A DNA stretch of 64,000 nucleotides from Pacificibacter maritimus. Its GTDB lineage: Bacteria; Pseudomonadota; Alphaproteobacteria; Rhodobacterales; Rhodobacteraceae. Positions 17,831-26,526 of the stretch are shown here, one piece after another (positions within the stretch are counted from its first letter, which is position 1; each line of letters starts with the position of its first letter). The notes below the pieces were generated by a model, which saw nothing but the letters and a program-made list of their open reading frames with translations, was not told the origin of the DNA and ran no database searches. The stretch covers positions 1,256,031 through 1,320,030 of the forward strand of contig NZ_RKQK01000001.1 of NCBI RefSeq assembly GCF_003814915.1. The letters run 5' to 3'. Made by a program: the position numbers and the translations under genes.

Positions 17831-19099
17831 ATGACACGCGATTCAGATAAAAAACCCGCTCGTGGCGCCCGCACTGCGCCTTCTTTTGTTTCAAAAAGCA
17901 AAGGATCCCGCAGCCATGGCGAAGGCAAGGCCTATAAAAAACCGCCCACGAATCCCTATGCACGCAAAGGCGCCCCTGCCCAAGGCCCAGCCGTCGGCCC
18001 CGATGCCTCAGCTGATGGCAAACGCCCCGGCGATCGCATTGCCAAGGTTTTGGCCCGCGCAGGCGTGGCTTCGCGCCGCGATTGCGAAGTGATCATCGAA
18101 GAAGGCCGCGTGACGGTGAATGGCAAAAAAGTGGTCTCACCCGCTTTAAATGTCCTGCCAAAAGACCGCATTACCGTAGACGGTCAACAGATTGGCGAAG
18201 CAGAACCGCCGCGCCTGTGGCTGTACCACAAACCATTAGGTTTGGTGACGACTGAAAAAGACGAATTGGGCCGCAAAACCGTATTTGAAAGCCTGCCAGA
18301 AGGCTTGCCGCGCGTTTTGTCTGTCGGGCGTCTTGATTTGAATTCCGAGGGGCTTTTGCTGCTCACCAATGATGGCGAACTCAAGCGCAAACTGGAATTG
18401 CCAGACACGGGTTGGCTGCGCAAATACCGTGTGCGTGTCAAAGGATCACCATCTGAAGCCTTGCTAGATCAATTACGCAAAGGCGTGACAATCGACGGCG
18501 AAGATTTTCAACCGATGGAAGTGGTGTTCGACCGCCAACAAGGGGCCAATGCTTGGCTCACTGTTGGCATTCGCGAAGGCCGCAACCGCGAGGTGCGCCG
18601 CGCGATGGAACATATTGGCGTCATCGTGAACCGATTGATGCGCATTTCATATGGGCCTTTCCGCTTGGGCACCATTCGCCCAGGTCAAGCCGAAGAGGTG
18701 AAAGCGCGCGTGCTGCGTGATCAGTTGGGCGTAGATCCTTTCGCTTCTGACATCGAACATCCATCCGAGCCACGCGAACCGCGCCGCCAAGTCAACCGTG
18801 GCGGCAAGGCAGGCGGACCGCGCAAAGAAAGCTTTGGCCGTACAGACACCCGTGATGATCGTGATCCCAAAGGCGGTGGCTTTAAATCCCGCGGGGATCG
18901 TGATGACCGCGGTCCAAAAGGCGGCGGCTACAAAGGCAAATCAGAGGGCCGCGATGGCAAGCCTGATTTCAAATCCGCTGGCTACAAATCACGCGGCAGC
19001 GCAGATGGTGGGCGCGCTAAGGGATTTAAATCCCACGGTGACAGCAAGCCATCAGGCTCACGTGGCGCAAAAGGCTTTGGCGGCAAAAAACGGGACTAA
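17831..19099 (+). CDS. RluB/RsuA-family 23S/16S rRNA pseudouridine synthase with a long basic tail
   Basis: 422 residues. An N-terminal basic region (1-75) is followed by an S4 RNA-binding domain (RIAKVLARAGVASRRDCEVI, GRVTVNGKKVVSPALNVLPK) and the catalytic domain with SVGRLDLNSEGLLLLTNDGE (catalytic Asp in GRLD) and VGIREGRNREVRRAMEHIGV. Domain order and motifs fit RluB-type enzymes. The last 110 residues are low-complexity Arg/Gly/Lys/Asp repeats (GGGFKSRGDRDDRGPKGGGY), probably a disordered RNA-binding tail. ATG 17831 is preferred over an in-frame start at 17768 that adds a non-family leader. Confidence 0.9.
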   Translation: MTRDSDKKPARGARTAPSFVSKSKGSRSHGEGKAYKKPPTNPYARKGAPAQGPAVGPDASADGKRPGDRIAKVLARAGVASRRDCEVIIEEGRVTVNGKKVVSPALNVLPKDRITVDGQQIGEAEPPRLWLYHKPLGLVTTEKDELGRKTVFESLPEGLPRVLSVGRLDLNSEGLLLLTNDGELKRKLELPDTGWLRKYRVRVKGSPSEALLDQLRKGVTIDGEDFQPMEVVFDRQQGANAWLTVGIREGRNREVRRAMEHIGVIVNRLMRISYGPFRLGTIRPGQAEEVKARVLRDQLGVDPFASDIEHPSEPREPRRQVNRGGKAGGPRKESFGRTDTRDDRDPKGGGFKSRGDRDDRGPKGGGYKGKSEGRDGKPDFKSAGYKSRGSADGGRAKGFKSHGDSKPSGSRGAKGFGGKKRD

Positions 19100-19114
19100 A
19101 CGCGACAGACGCGC

Positions 19115-19160
19115 AAGGGGGAACAACAATCGCAGCTTCCCCCAGCTTCCCCCCTTTCCT
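19115..19160 (+). terminator. Possible terminator after the pseudouridine synthase gene
   Basis: AGGGGGAA (about 19117) can pair with TTCCCCC(T) copies at 19138-19156, which occur as a near-duplicate GCTTCCCCC. A short T-run follows the last copy. Geometry is imperfect, so this is a weak call. Confidence 0.35.
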
Positions 19161-19258
19161 GTGGGGCAATTGTTTCCTATATCTAGTAAAGTTAGGTCAT
19201 TGCGCAGCGGACAAAAGTCGTTTGCGCATGTCCCAAAGCGGTGTGGAGTGATTTACCT

Positions 19259-19345
19259 ATGAGTGCCGATAAGATGCAAAAACTTGCCTATTATCTATTG
19301 GTCGCGCTGACGTTTTACGCCACGATTGGCGCATCAGGGATTTGA
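19259..19345 (+). CDS. Possible 28-residue membrane peptide upstream of the XpaC-TelA cluster
   Basis: Open frame MSADKMQKLAYYLLVALTFY-ATIGASGI, one hydrophobic segment after a short polar N-terminus. GGAGTG lies about 9 nt before the ATG. The frame ends 13 nt before the XpaC start, so the two could be translated from one mRNA. It is too short for statistical support and belongs to no family I know. Its location ahead of a membrane-stress gene set is what makes it plausible. Confidence 0.4.
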   Translation: MSADKMQKLAYYLLVALTFYATIGASGI

Positions 19346-19358
19346 TGGGTATTTGATC

Positions 19359-20234
19359 ATGGCACAAAGGTACGGCTCCAAATATTCACCGAGCAGCGCA
19401 ACAAAGGACACAGCACCCAAAGCACGCCCCTTTGATGGTAAGAAACCGTCGCGTGTAGGCGCGCGCTCAAATCTGCTATTTTACGCAGCCCTGCCCCTTG
19501 CATGGAAAGCCTTTGGTGCGCAGCCCGTGGTTATGGCTCAATATTTAGTCGCCTTGGGGTTACTCTTGGGCGCAGCTTGGCTCACCCGCGAGGGCCTGAA
19601 AGCCCATGAAGCCTATGACGCGCGCAAAGTTGCGCGCAGGCCCGCACTCCCGCGCAAAATCTTTGGGTCTGTGCTAACTGGCTTAGGCCTTGGGATGGTT
19701 GGTCTTGCAGGCTGGGGCGTGATCGAGGCAGGAATTTTCGCCATCTTGGGCACCGCTTTGCACAGTTTTTCTTTTGGCATCGATCCATTGCGTCACAAAG
19801 GCATGGAAGGCGTTGATACTTTTCAACAAGACCGCGTAGCCAAGGCCGTCAATGAGGCGGAAAAGCACCTGCAATCCATGCGCGAAGCTTTGGCGCGCAC
19901 AGGCGACCGCGAGGCGCAAAGCCGACTAGAGCAATTCACCAAAACAGCTCGCACCATGTTTCGCACTGTTGAGGAAGATCCACGCGATCTGACCTCCGCG
20001 CGCAAATATTTGGGCGTTTATCTGCTGGGGGCACGTGATGCCACCGTCAAATTTGCAGACATTTGGGCCAACAGTCGTAATACTGACGCACGGCGTTCGT
20101 ATCTATCGCTGCTAGACGATCTTGAAAGCAACTTTACCGCCCGCAATGAGGCGTTGCTGCTGGATAATAAAATTGATCTCGATATCGAGATCGACGTGTT
20201 GCGTGACCGATTGGCACGCGAAGGTATTAAGTAA
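19359..20234 (+). CDS. XpaC-like protein (5-bromo-4-chloroindolyl phosphate hydrolysis family)
   Basis: 291 residues. A polar N-terminus (to about 40) is followed by paired hydrophobic segments (LLFYAALPLAWKAFGAQPVV, MAQYLVALGLLLGAAWLTRE) and a second pair (IFGSVLTGLGLGMVGLAGWG, IEAGIFAILGTALHSFSFGI). A long cytoplasmic helical domain follows (KAVNEAEKHLQSMREALART, LEQFTKTARTMFRTVEEDPR). This matches XpaC, nearly always paired with TelA as here (next gene, 20 nt away). Proposed to work with TelA in envelope stress. ATG 19359 gives the clean family start; the upstream in-frame start at 19326 overlaps the small peptide frame. Confidence 0.83.
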   Translation: MAQRYGSKYSPSSATKDTAPKARPFDGKKPSRVGARSNLLFYAALPLAWKAFGAQPVVMAQYLVALGLLLGAAWLTREGLKAHEAYDARKVARRPALPRKIFGSVLTGLGLGMVGLAGWGVIEAGIFAILGTALHSFSFGIDPLRHKGMEGVDTFQQDRVAKAVNEAEKHLQSMREALARTGDREAQSRLEQFTKTARTMFRTVEEDPRDLTSARKYLGVYLLGARDATVKFADIWANSRNTDARRSYLSLLDDLESNFTARNEALLLDNKIDLDIEIDVLRDRLAREGIK

Positions 20235-20254
20235 AATTACGTCAGGGGAATTTC

Positions 20255-21445
20255 ATGTCAGACACGATCCGCCAAAAGGCCGAGGCCATTCACAAAGACG
20301 TCGAAGCCGTCACAGCCGTAGTTCTACCAGAACCTGCGGGTGATTTGGTCGTTTTGGCCTCAGCAGAACCTGCTGATGCAGACGCCATTCGTTTGGCTAT
20401 GACAGAAATCGACATGACGGACACCAATTCAATTGTGCGCTTTGGCTCAGGCGCCCAAGCCGAATTGCAAGAAATTTCCCAAGCCATGCTTGCGGATGTG
20501 CGCAACAAAGATGTCGGGCCTGCGGGTGATAGCCTGCGTTCGATTGTGTCAACCATTCGCGGGTTTTCTGTGTCTGAATTGGATGTGCGTCGCAAGCGGT
20601 CTTGGTGGGAAAAACTGTTGGGCCGCGCTGCGCCTATGGCTAAATTTGTGGCCCGCTTTGAAACCGTACAAGGCCAGATCGACGACATCACAGATTCGCT
20701 TTTGTCGCATGAACACACCCTGCTCAAAGACATCAAATCACTGGATGTTCTGTATGATCGCACCCTGACGTTCTACAACGAATTGGGTATTTACATCGCA
20801 GCAGGTGAAGAAAAGCTGAACGAACTGGACACCAAAGACATTCCAGCTAAAGAAAAAGCAGTCGAAAAAGCCGCTGAACAAAACCAAATCATGCAAGCCC
20901 AAGAACTGCGCGACCTGCGTGCAGCCCGTGATGATCTGGAACGCCGCGTGCATGACCTGAAGCTTACACGCCAAGTGACGATGCAGTCCTTGCCGTCAAT
21001 CCGTTTGGTGCAAGAAAACGACAAATCCTTGGTCACAAAAATCAATTCGACTTTGGTCAACACCGTGCCATTGTGGGAAACGCAACTGGCCCAAGCTGTC
21101 ACCATTCAGCGGTCCTCAGAAGCGGCTCATGCGGTGCGCGATGCCAATGACCTCACCAATGAATTGCTGACCGCGAATGCCAAGAACCTGCGCGATGCCA
21201 ATAAAGTTGTGCGCCAAGAAATGGAACGCGGCGTATTCGATATCGAGGCTGTGAAAACGGCCAATGCTGATTTGATCGCCACGATTGAAGAAAGCTTGCA
21301 GATTGCAGACGAAGGCAAAGCCAAACGCGCTGCGGCTGAAACAGAGTTGAAGCAAATGGAAGCAGAGCTGCGCGATACTTTGGCTTCAGCAACGGCGAAA
21401 CGTACAGGTACTGGCGACACCGCTGGCACCGCAGTTCCGAAGTAA
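20255..21445 (+). CDS. telA: Toxic anion resistance protein TelA
   Basis: 396-residue TelA/KlaA family protein, soluble and largely coiled-coil. Family landmarks: FGSGAQAELQEISQAMLADV, VRNKDVGPAGDSLRSIVSTI, the conserved WWEKLLGRAAPMAKFVARFE, then QGQIDDITDSLLSHEHTLLK and LPSIRLVQENDKSLVTKINS. The family was named for tellurite resistance but has a broader role in envelope and toxin stress. It lies between the XpaC gene and a DUF2927 lipoprotein gene with 5-20 nt gaps, so a single transcript is likely. Confidence 0.93.
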   Translation: MSDTIRQKAEAIHKDVEAVTAVVLPEPAGDLVVLASAEPADADAIRLAMTEIDMTDTNSIVRFGSGAQAELQEISQAMLADVRNKDVGPAGDSLRSIVSTIRGFSVSELDVRRKRSWWEKLLGRAAPMAKFVARFETVQGQIDDITDSLLSHEHTLLKDIKSLDVLYDRTLTFYNELGIYIAAGEEKLNELDTKDIPAKEKAVEKAAEQNQIMQAQELRDLRAARDDLERRVHDLKLTRQVTMQSLPSIRLVQENDKSLVTKINSTLVNTVPLWETQLAQAVTIQRSSEAAHAVRDANDLTNELLTANAKNLRDANKVVRQEMERGVFDIEAVKTANADLIATIEESLQIADEGKAKRAAAETELKQMEAELRDTLASATAKRTGTGDTAGTAVPK

Positions 21446-21450
21446 ACACC

Positions 21451-22425
21451 ATGACAGGTCCGCGCATTTTAACAGCCTTTCAAATGGGCGCACTGGTTTT
21501 GGCCAGTGCCGCCCTTTATGGCTGTGCTGCCACAACGGTTTCACCGATCCCGCAAGCGCGCCCTGCTGTTGTTACCCCTGCGGTCGTTCCTGCTGCACCG
21601 CAATCTGCACAGCGCATGCTGTCGCAAAAAAGTCTGGCCATGCGCAAATATTACGAAAACGTGCAGGCCGATTTTTTACGCAACGATTTATTGCGCACGG
21701 ATGGCGGGGGCGTCGATACGCCTTTCAACGAAGTCCAACTGACGCGCAATTTTGATGCCATCGCGCTGAATGATGAATACGCCACAATCGGCGGTCAATT
21801 TGTCGCCCAAACCACGCGATCTACCCTGCACCGCTGGGAAATTCCTGTCCGCATAGGATTGGAATTTGGCGAAAGCGTACCCAACGCACAGCGTGCCATT
21901 GATCGCGCCACAGTCACGGCCCTCACCGCCCGTTTGGCGCGCGCCACGCGGCACCCGATATCCATGTCCAGCCAACCGAATTTTCATGTTTTGGTACTCA
22001 ACGAAGATGAACGCCAAGCCATAGGTCCGCGCCTGTTCCAGCTTGTGCCTGGCATTGGGCAATCCATGGTCAACTCTATCGTCGACATGCCACGTTCTAG
22101 CTATTGTGTCGTCGTGGCCTCTGATCCTGATGACAATGGCGCCTATACCAAAGCCGTGGCCATTATTCGCGGCGAACACCCAGATTTAATGCGTATGTCT
22201 TGTTTCCACGAAGAAATCGCGCAGGGGCTTGGGTTGGCGAATGATTCTCCACGCGCGCGCCCTTCGATTTTCAACGATGATGAAGAATTCGCGCTTTTGA
22301 CACGCCATGACGAGCTTTTGTTGCAAATGCTCTACGATCCACGCCTGCATATTGGCATGTCCCCTGAAATTGCAGGCCCTATTTCAGCGCAGATTGCGCG
22401 TGAAATCTTAGGGCAAAACAGCTAA
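21451..22425 (+). CDS. DUF2927 lipoprotein
   Basis: 324 residues. The N-terminus carries a lipoprotein signal (MGALVLASAALYGCAATTVS, lipobox LYGC). The mature part has a protease-like look: RWEIPVRIGLEFGESVPNAQ, HPISMSSQPNFHVLVLNEDE and a zinc-type region MRMSCFHEEIAQGLGLANDS (HEE..Q.LG), typical of DUF2927. The HEExxxxLG motif is reminiscent of metalloproteases but the family is uncharacterised. It starts 5 nt after telA, so an outer-layer partner of the TelA system is a reasonable inference. Confidence 0.82.
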   Translation: MTGPRILTAFQMGALVLASAALYGCAATTVSPIPQARPAVVTPAVVPAAPQSAQRMLSQKSLAMRKYYENVQADFLRNDLLRTDGGGVDTPFNEVQLTRNFDAIALNDEYATIGGQFVAQTTRSTLHRWEIPVRIGLEFGESVPNAQRAIDRATVTALTARLARATRHPISMSSQPNFHVLVLNEDERQAIGPRLFQLVPGIGQSMVNSIVDMPRSSYCVVVASDPDDNGAYTKAVAIIRGEHPDLMRMSCFHEEIAQGLGLANDSPRARPSIFNDDEEFALLTRHDELLLQMLYDPRLHIGMSPEIAGPISAQIAREILGQNS

Positions 22426-22442
22426 CCGCAAAGGAGCCTTCC

Positions 22443-23546
22443 ATGGGTATTCTCGATTTTTTGACGGGTGAATTTATTGATGTCATCGACTGGACAGATG
22501 ACACGCGCGACACGATGGTTTGGCGGTTTGAGCGTGAAGATCACGAAATTAAATACGGCGCCAAACTGACGGTGCGCGAAGGGCAAGCTGCTGTTTTTAT
22601 TCACGAAGGTCAAATGGCTGATGTATTCACGCCTGGGCTTTACATGTTGGAAACAAACAACATGCCGATCCTGACCACGTTGAACCACTGGGATCACGGG
22701 TTCAAATCCCCGTTTAAATCCGAAATCTATTACGTCAATACAACGCGCTTTTCTGACCTGAAATGGGGCACAAAAAATCCGATTATGTGCCGCGATCCTG
22801 AATTCGGCCCCGTGCGCATTCGCGCTTACGGCACCTATACAGTCAAAGTGTCTGATCCCGCGTTGTTTTTGACCGAAATCGTCGGAACCGATGGTGAATT
22901 CACCATGGATGAGATTTCTTTCCAAATCCGCAACATCATCGTGCAGGCGTTTTCGCGCATTGTCGCCTCAAGCGGCATTCCTGTGCTCGATATGGCGGCC
23001 AACACCGACGGGTTGGGACAACTTGTTGCCACTGAGATTTCCAAAGTCGTCGCAGAATACGGCCTGACCATCCCTGAGTTTTACATCGAAAACGTCAGCC
23101 TTCCGAAAGCGGTTGAAACAGCGCTGGATAAACGCACCTCTATGGGCATCGTCGGCAATCTCGACAATTACATGAAATTCAATGCTGCCGAAGGCATGGG
23201 GGCGGAAAATTCCGCCATGGCTGCCTCTATGGGGGCAGGTATGGGGGCTGGCATGGGCATGAGCATGGCCGCGCAATCTGGTCCTTGGGGGCCGATGCCC
23301 GCCAAAGCCGCGGTACCTACCCCACCGCCACCACCCGTTGAGCACGTCTGGCATATCGCCGAGAATGGCACCACAAAAGGCCCGTTTTCCAAAGCTGAAA
23401 TGGGCCAGATGGTGGCCAAAGGCACCTTGAGCCGCACGACATTTGTTTGGACGCAGGGCCAAGACGGCTGGCTTGAAGCCGATGACGTGGTCGAATTGTC
23501 CCAGTTGTTTTCTGTGGCCCCCCCACCCCCACCGCCAGGCGCGTAA
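22443..23546 (+). CDS. SPFH-domain protein with C-terminal GYF_2 domain
   Basis: 367 residues. Residues 1-240 are an SPFH (virion core protein/YdjI-like) domain: MGILDFLTGEFIDVIDWTDD, then LTVREGQAAVFIHEGQMADV and YYVNTTRFSDLKWGTKNPIM are hallmarks. A Met/Gly/Ala-rich linker (about 255-285) leads to a GYF_2 domain (HVWHIAENGTTKGPFSKAEM, TTFVWTQGQDGWLEADDVVE) and a proline-run end. GYF_2 domains bind proline-rich peptides, and the protein's own proline runs could be ligands. In Bacillus ydjFGHI a similar SPFH protein works with a zinc-ribbon membrane protein, like the gene two places downstream. Confidence 0.88.
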   Translation: MGILDFLTGEFIDVIDWTDDTRDTMVWRFEREDHEIKYGAKLTVREGQAAVFIHEGQMADVFTPGLYMLETNNMPILTTLNHWDHGFKSPFKSEIYYVNTTRFSDLKWGTKNPIMCRDPEFGPVRIRAYGTYTVKVSDPALFLTEIVGTDGEFTMDEISFQIRNIIVQAFSRIVASSGIPVLDMAANTDGLGQLVATEISKVVAEYGLTIPEFYIENVSLPKAVETALDKRTSMGIVGNLDNYMKFNAAEGMGAENSAMAASMGAGMGAGMGMSMAAQSGPWGPMPAKAAVPTPPPPPVEHVWHIAENGTTKGPFSKAEMGQMVAKGTLSRTTFVWTQGQDGWLEADDVVELSQLFSVAPPPPPPGA

Positions 23547-23564
23547 GTCAGGGGCAGTCAAATT

Positions 23565-23936
23565 ATGACGCCAAAAGTGATCCGCAAAGCTGAAGGCAGC
23601 GCACGCGAAATGGCGCGCGCAGAAGACGTGGCACTGGCCCTGATGGGGGTTGGCCCTTTGCCCAGTGAACTGATTGCGCCAGATGCCACATGGCAACGCA
23701 GTGACGCCGCCCCTGCCGCAGGGCGGGCAGCCATTGTCAGAACCTTTGAAAAACTGATCGCCCCTGATACGATTACGGTTGAACAAGTGGTCGCACAAGG
23801 AACTGCTGCATCAGTATCGGGGCGTCTAACACGCGGGAAACAATCGCGGATTTTTTGCCATGTCATCCGACACACCACAGCACAAGCCACAGAAATTGCT
23901 CAGATTGTCAGCTTTGAACATAGGGGCGAAAAATGA
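23565..23936 (+). CDS. Small NTF2/SnoaL-like protein
   Basis: 123 residues, no signal or membrane segment. The pattern (helical start, then GRAAIVRTFEKLIAPDTITV, then strands ASVSGRLTRGKQSRIFCHVI and ATEIAQIVSFEHRG) suggests an NTF2-like alpha+beta cone fold. No catalytic residues can be named. It begins 18 nt after the SPFH gene with AGGGGCAG as ribosome site and overlaps the next start by 4 nt (ATGA), so it belongs to the same operon. Function unknown; it could be a binding partner rather than an enzyme. Confidence 0.7.
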   Translation: MTPKVIRKAEGSAREMARAEDVALALMGVGPLPSELIAPDATWQRSDAAPAAGRAAIVRTFEKLIAPDTITVEQVVAQGTAASVSGRLTRGKQSRIFCHVIRHTTAQATEIAQIVSFEHRGEK

Positions 23937-25033
23937 CCGAAGAGCATGAATTCCCTTGCGCGACCTGTGGCGCGGACATGCATTTTGATCCAGAAGGGCA
24001 TCAGTTGCTATGTTCCCATTGCGGCGCAGTGCAAGACTTGGACACCAGCCAATTCAAGCCTTTGCGCGAACGGCCTTTTACCACCTCAGACCCCGATCTT
24101 TGGGCGCAAGACGATCGCGACATTGAAATCAAACAGGTGGCACACTGCTCAAGCTGTTCTGCCCAAATCGATTTTTCGGATACGGCGCATGCCAAGCAAT
24201 GCCCCTATTGCGCTTCACCAATTGTCACAGATACGGGGGCCAAACGCAGCCATAAGCCCGATGGTGTTTTGCCTTTCGCAGTGAAAGAAACCCAAGCCCG
24301 CGACGCTTTAGGCGACTGGTTGGGGTCGCGCTGGTTTGCCCCGAACGGCATGGCGGATTTCGCTCGAAAAGGTCGATCCATGGCGGGCATCTATATGCCC
24401 TATTGGACTTATGATGCGCAAACGGCATCGCAATATAGCGGCCGACGGGGCGATCATTACTATGTCACCAAACGCGTGGTTGTGAATGGCGAAACGCGGA
24501 CACGCCGCGTCCGCAAAACCAAATGGCGGCGTGTTTCGGGGCATGTGTCGCGCTTTTTCGATGATGTTTTGGTTCCTGCATCAACCGCATTGCCGCAAAA
24601 ACATTTGTCGGGCTTGGAGCCGTGGGATTTACCTGCCATCCGCCCCTATTCCCCTGATTATTTGGCGGGGTTTAACGCAGAAAGTTATACTGTAAACCGC
24701 CAAGATGGCTTTGATGTCGCGCAAGATAAGATGCAAAAAGTGATCGAGCGCGATGTTTGCTTTGATATCGGCGGGGATCGCCAACAGATTGAAGATCTAA
24801 AAACACAAGTCTCACAGGTCACGTTTAAGCATGTGCTTTTACCCGTTTGGTCTGCCGCCTATAAATATCGCGGCGAAACGTTTCGTGTTTTGATCAACGG
24901 TCAAACGGGTCGCGTAACAGGTCAGCGGCCATATTCGCGCGCCAAGGTGTTTTTTGCAGCGCTGGCTGCACTCATCCTACTGGGGATCGTGGCATTATTT
25001 CTTTATCAGTCCGAATTTGCCAACGCTTATTAG
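23933..25033 (+). CDS. Zinc-ribbon membrane protein (YdjG-like)
   Basis: 366 residues. Two zinc ribbons open the protein: FPCATCGADMHFDPEGHQLL followed by CSHCGAVQDL, and VAHCSSCSAQIDF followed by CPYCASPI. A middle domain with PFAVKETQARDALGDWLGSR and YMPYWTYDAQTASQYSGRRG is the TFIIB-type zinc-ribbon membrane family seen in YdjG-like proteins, often mislabelled as a PriA-like helicase fragment. One C-terminal membrane helix (FFAALAALILLGIVALFLYQ) anchors it. It closes the six-gene stress cluster. Confidence 0.85.
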   Translation: MTEEHEFPCATCGADMHFDPEGHQLLCSHCGAVQDLDTSQFKPLRERPFTTSDPDLWAQDDRDIEIKQVAHCSSCSAQIDFSDTAHAKQCPYCASPIVTDTGAKRSHKPDGVLPFAVKETQARDALGDWLGSRWFAPNGMADFARKGRSMAGIYMPYWTYDAQTASQYSGRRGDHYYVTKRVVVNGETRTRRVRKTKWRRVSGHVSRFFDDVLVPASTALPQKHLSGLEPWDLPAIRPYSPDYLAGFNAESYTVNRQDGFDVAQDKMQKVIERDVCFDIGGDRQQIEDLKTQVSQVTFKHVLLPVWSAAYKYRGETFRVLINGQTGRVTGQRPYSRAKVFFAALAALILLGIVALFLYQSEFANAY

Positions 25034-25099
25034 GATTTTAGCTTGCCCTGATAGCGCTATCACAGTTAACTCTGGCGCATCTTAAAAAGGAAATCTGCT

Positions 25100-26020
25100 A
25101 TGATCCTCTGCGCTGGAGAAGCCCTGATCGACATGTTGCCCCGCACCTCTACGCAAGGGGAAGATGCCTATGCCCCGCATGCGGGTGGGGCTGTTTTTAA
25201 CACAGCCATTGCATTGGGCCGCTTAGGGGCCAAGCCTGCGTTTTATTCAGGCCTGTCACAAGATTTCTTTGGCGATTTGCTAAAGTCAAAATTGGCGGAA
25301 AGCGGCGTTGACGCGACCTTGGCTGTGACAGCGGATCGCCCCTGTACAGTGGCATTCGTGAAATTGGTTGATGGTCACGCGACCTATGCCTTTTACGATG
25401 AAAATACTGCTGGGCGCATGTTAACACCTGCCGATCTGCCAGCCCTGCCCGACGACGTAGAGGCCCTGTTTTTTGGCGGAATTTCATTGCCTGTTGAACC
25501 CTGCGGCGAGGCCTATGAAGCATTGTGCGCGCGTGAAGCGGCCACCCGCGTGATAATGATGGACCCGAATATTCGCCCTACATTTATCAAAGACGAGGCC
25601 CGTTACCGCGCGCGTATGGAACATATGCTAAGCCTATGTGACATCGTGAAAGTGTCTGACGAAGATCTTTTGTGGATCATGGGCGACGGCAATATTGAAG
25701 AGCATATTCAAACACTTCTGACAAAAGGCCCCAGCTTGATCTGTTTGACCGAAGGATCTGAAGGTGTACGTGGTTTTACCCAAAATGGCGTGATCCAAGT
25801 GGCATCAACCAAGGTCGAAGTCGCAGACACAGTGGGCGCAGGTGACACATTTAATGCGGGGCTTTTGGCCTCTTTGCAGGCATCAGGTCAACTGACCAAA
25901 ACTGCGATCAAAAATCTGGATGACGACACAATTCGCGCGGCTCTTGCCATGGGATCGAAAGCTGCCTCAATCACAGTATCGCGTGCGGGTGCAAACCCAC
26001 CGTGGTCACATGAGATGTAG
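25100..26020 (+). CDS. PfkB-family carbohydrate kinase, fructokinase-like
   Basis: 306-residue ribokinase-fold sugar kinase. N-terminal signature: [14 protein letters not shown] and [21 protein letters not shown]-terminal signature with catalytic Asp: [20 protein letters not shown]. The start and sugar-binding residues ([16 protein letters not shown]-like ENTAGRMLT) fit fructokinases, but substrate is not certain. AAGGAAA lies 8 nt before the ATG. It ends 2 nt before dtd, and the two share a terminator. Confidence 0.87.
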   Translation: MILCAGEALIDMLPRTSTQGEDAYAPHAGGAVFNTAIALGRLGAKPAFYSGLSQDFFGDLLKSKLAESGVDATLAVTADRPCTVAFVKLVDGHATYAFYDENTAGRMLTPADLPALPDDVEALFFGGISLPVEPCGEAYEALCAREAATRVIMMDPNIRPTFIKDEARYRARMEHMLSLCDIVKVSDEDLLWIMGDGNIEEHIQTLLTKGPSLICLTEGSEGVRGFTQNGVIQVASTKVEVADTVGAGDTFNAGLLASLQASGQLTKTAIKNLDDDTIRAALAMGSKAASITVSRAGANPPWSHEM

Positions 26021-26022
26021 TC

Positions 26023-26463
26023 ATGCGCGCAGTTGTTCAACGTGTCTTAGAGGCATCCGTCACGGTTGATGGGGAATTGGTTGGCTCTTGTGATCAAGGT
26101 CTGCTGATTTTGATCTGCGCGATGCGGGGCGATACAGAAGTGCAGGCGCAAAAGCTGGCATTGAAACTGTCAAAATTGCGAATTTTCCAAGATGACGCGG
26201 GCAAGATGAACCTATCTGTACGTGACATTCAAGGATCTGCTTTGGTGGTCAGCCAATTCACTTTAGCCGCCGATACCAAAGGCAACCGTCCTGGTTTTTC
26301 AACTGCGGCTGACCCTGAAACTGGAAAAGCACTTTATACAAGCTTTGCCAAACATTTAGCTGCGCTGGATGTGCCAGTTCAAACGGGTGTGTTTGGGGCT
26401 GATATGAAAGTGGCCTTGGTCAATGACGGTCCTGTCACGATCTGGATTGATACCGACCAATAG
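26023..26463 (+). CDS. dtd: D-aminoacyl-tRNA deacylase
   Basis: 146-residue Dtd, which hydrolyses D-aminoacyl-tRNAs and so keeps D-amino acids out of proteins. The start [20 protein letters not shown], the active-site motif [20 protein letters not shown] (SQFTL.AD..KG.RP.F) and the cross-subunit [12 protein letters not shown] (NxGPVT) are all present. Normal length. It is coupled to the upstream kinase gene. Confidence 0.95.
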   Translation: MRAVVQRVLEASVTVDGELVGSCDQGLLILICAMRGDTEVQAQKLALKLSKLRIFQDDAGKMNLSVRDIQGSALVVSQFTLAADTKGNRPGFSTAADPETGKALYTSFAKHLAALDVPVQTGVFGADMKVALVNDGPVTIWIDTDQ

Positions 26464-26478
26464 GAGCTGCCTCGCCAC

Positions 26479-26507
26479 AAAAAAGGCGGGAATAAATCCC
26501 GCCTTTT
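26479..26507. terminator. Bidirectional terminator between dtd and chrR
   Basis: AAGGCGGG (26483-26490), loop AATAAAT, CCCGCCTT (26498-26505), with A-tract and T-tract on either side. It can end both the dtd transcript and the convergent rpoE-chrR transcript. Confidence 0.85.
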
Positions 26508-26526
26508 GATCATTGTGGAACGTCAG

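Noticed and set aside
22968-23798. 276-codon minus-strand frame
   Set aside because: Antisense to the SPFH gene; His/Gly/Arg-rich shadow.
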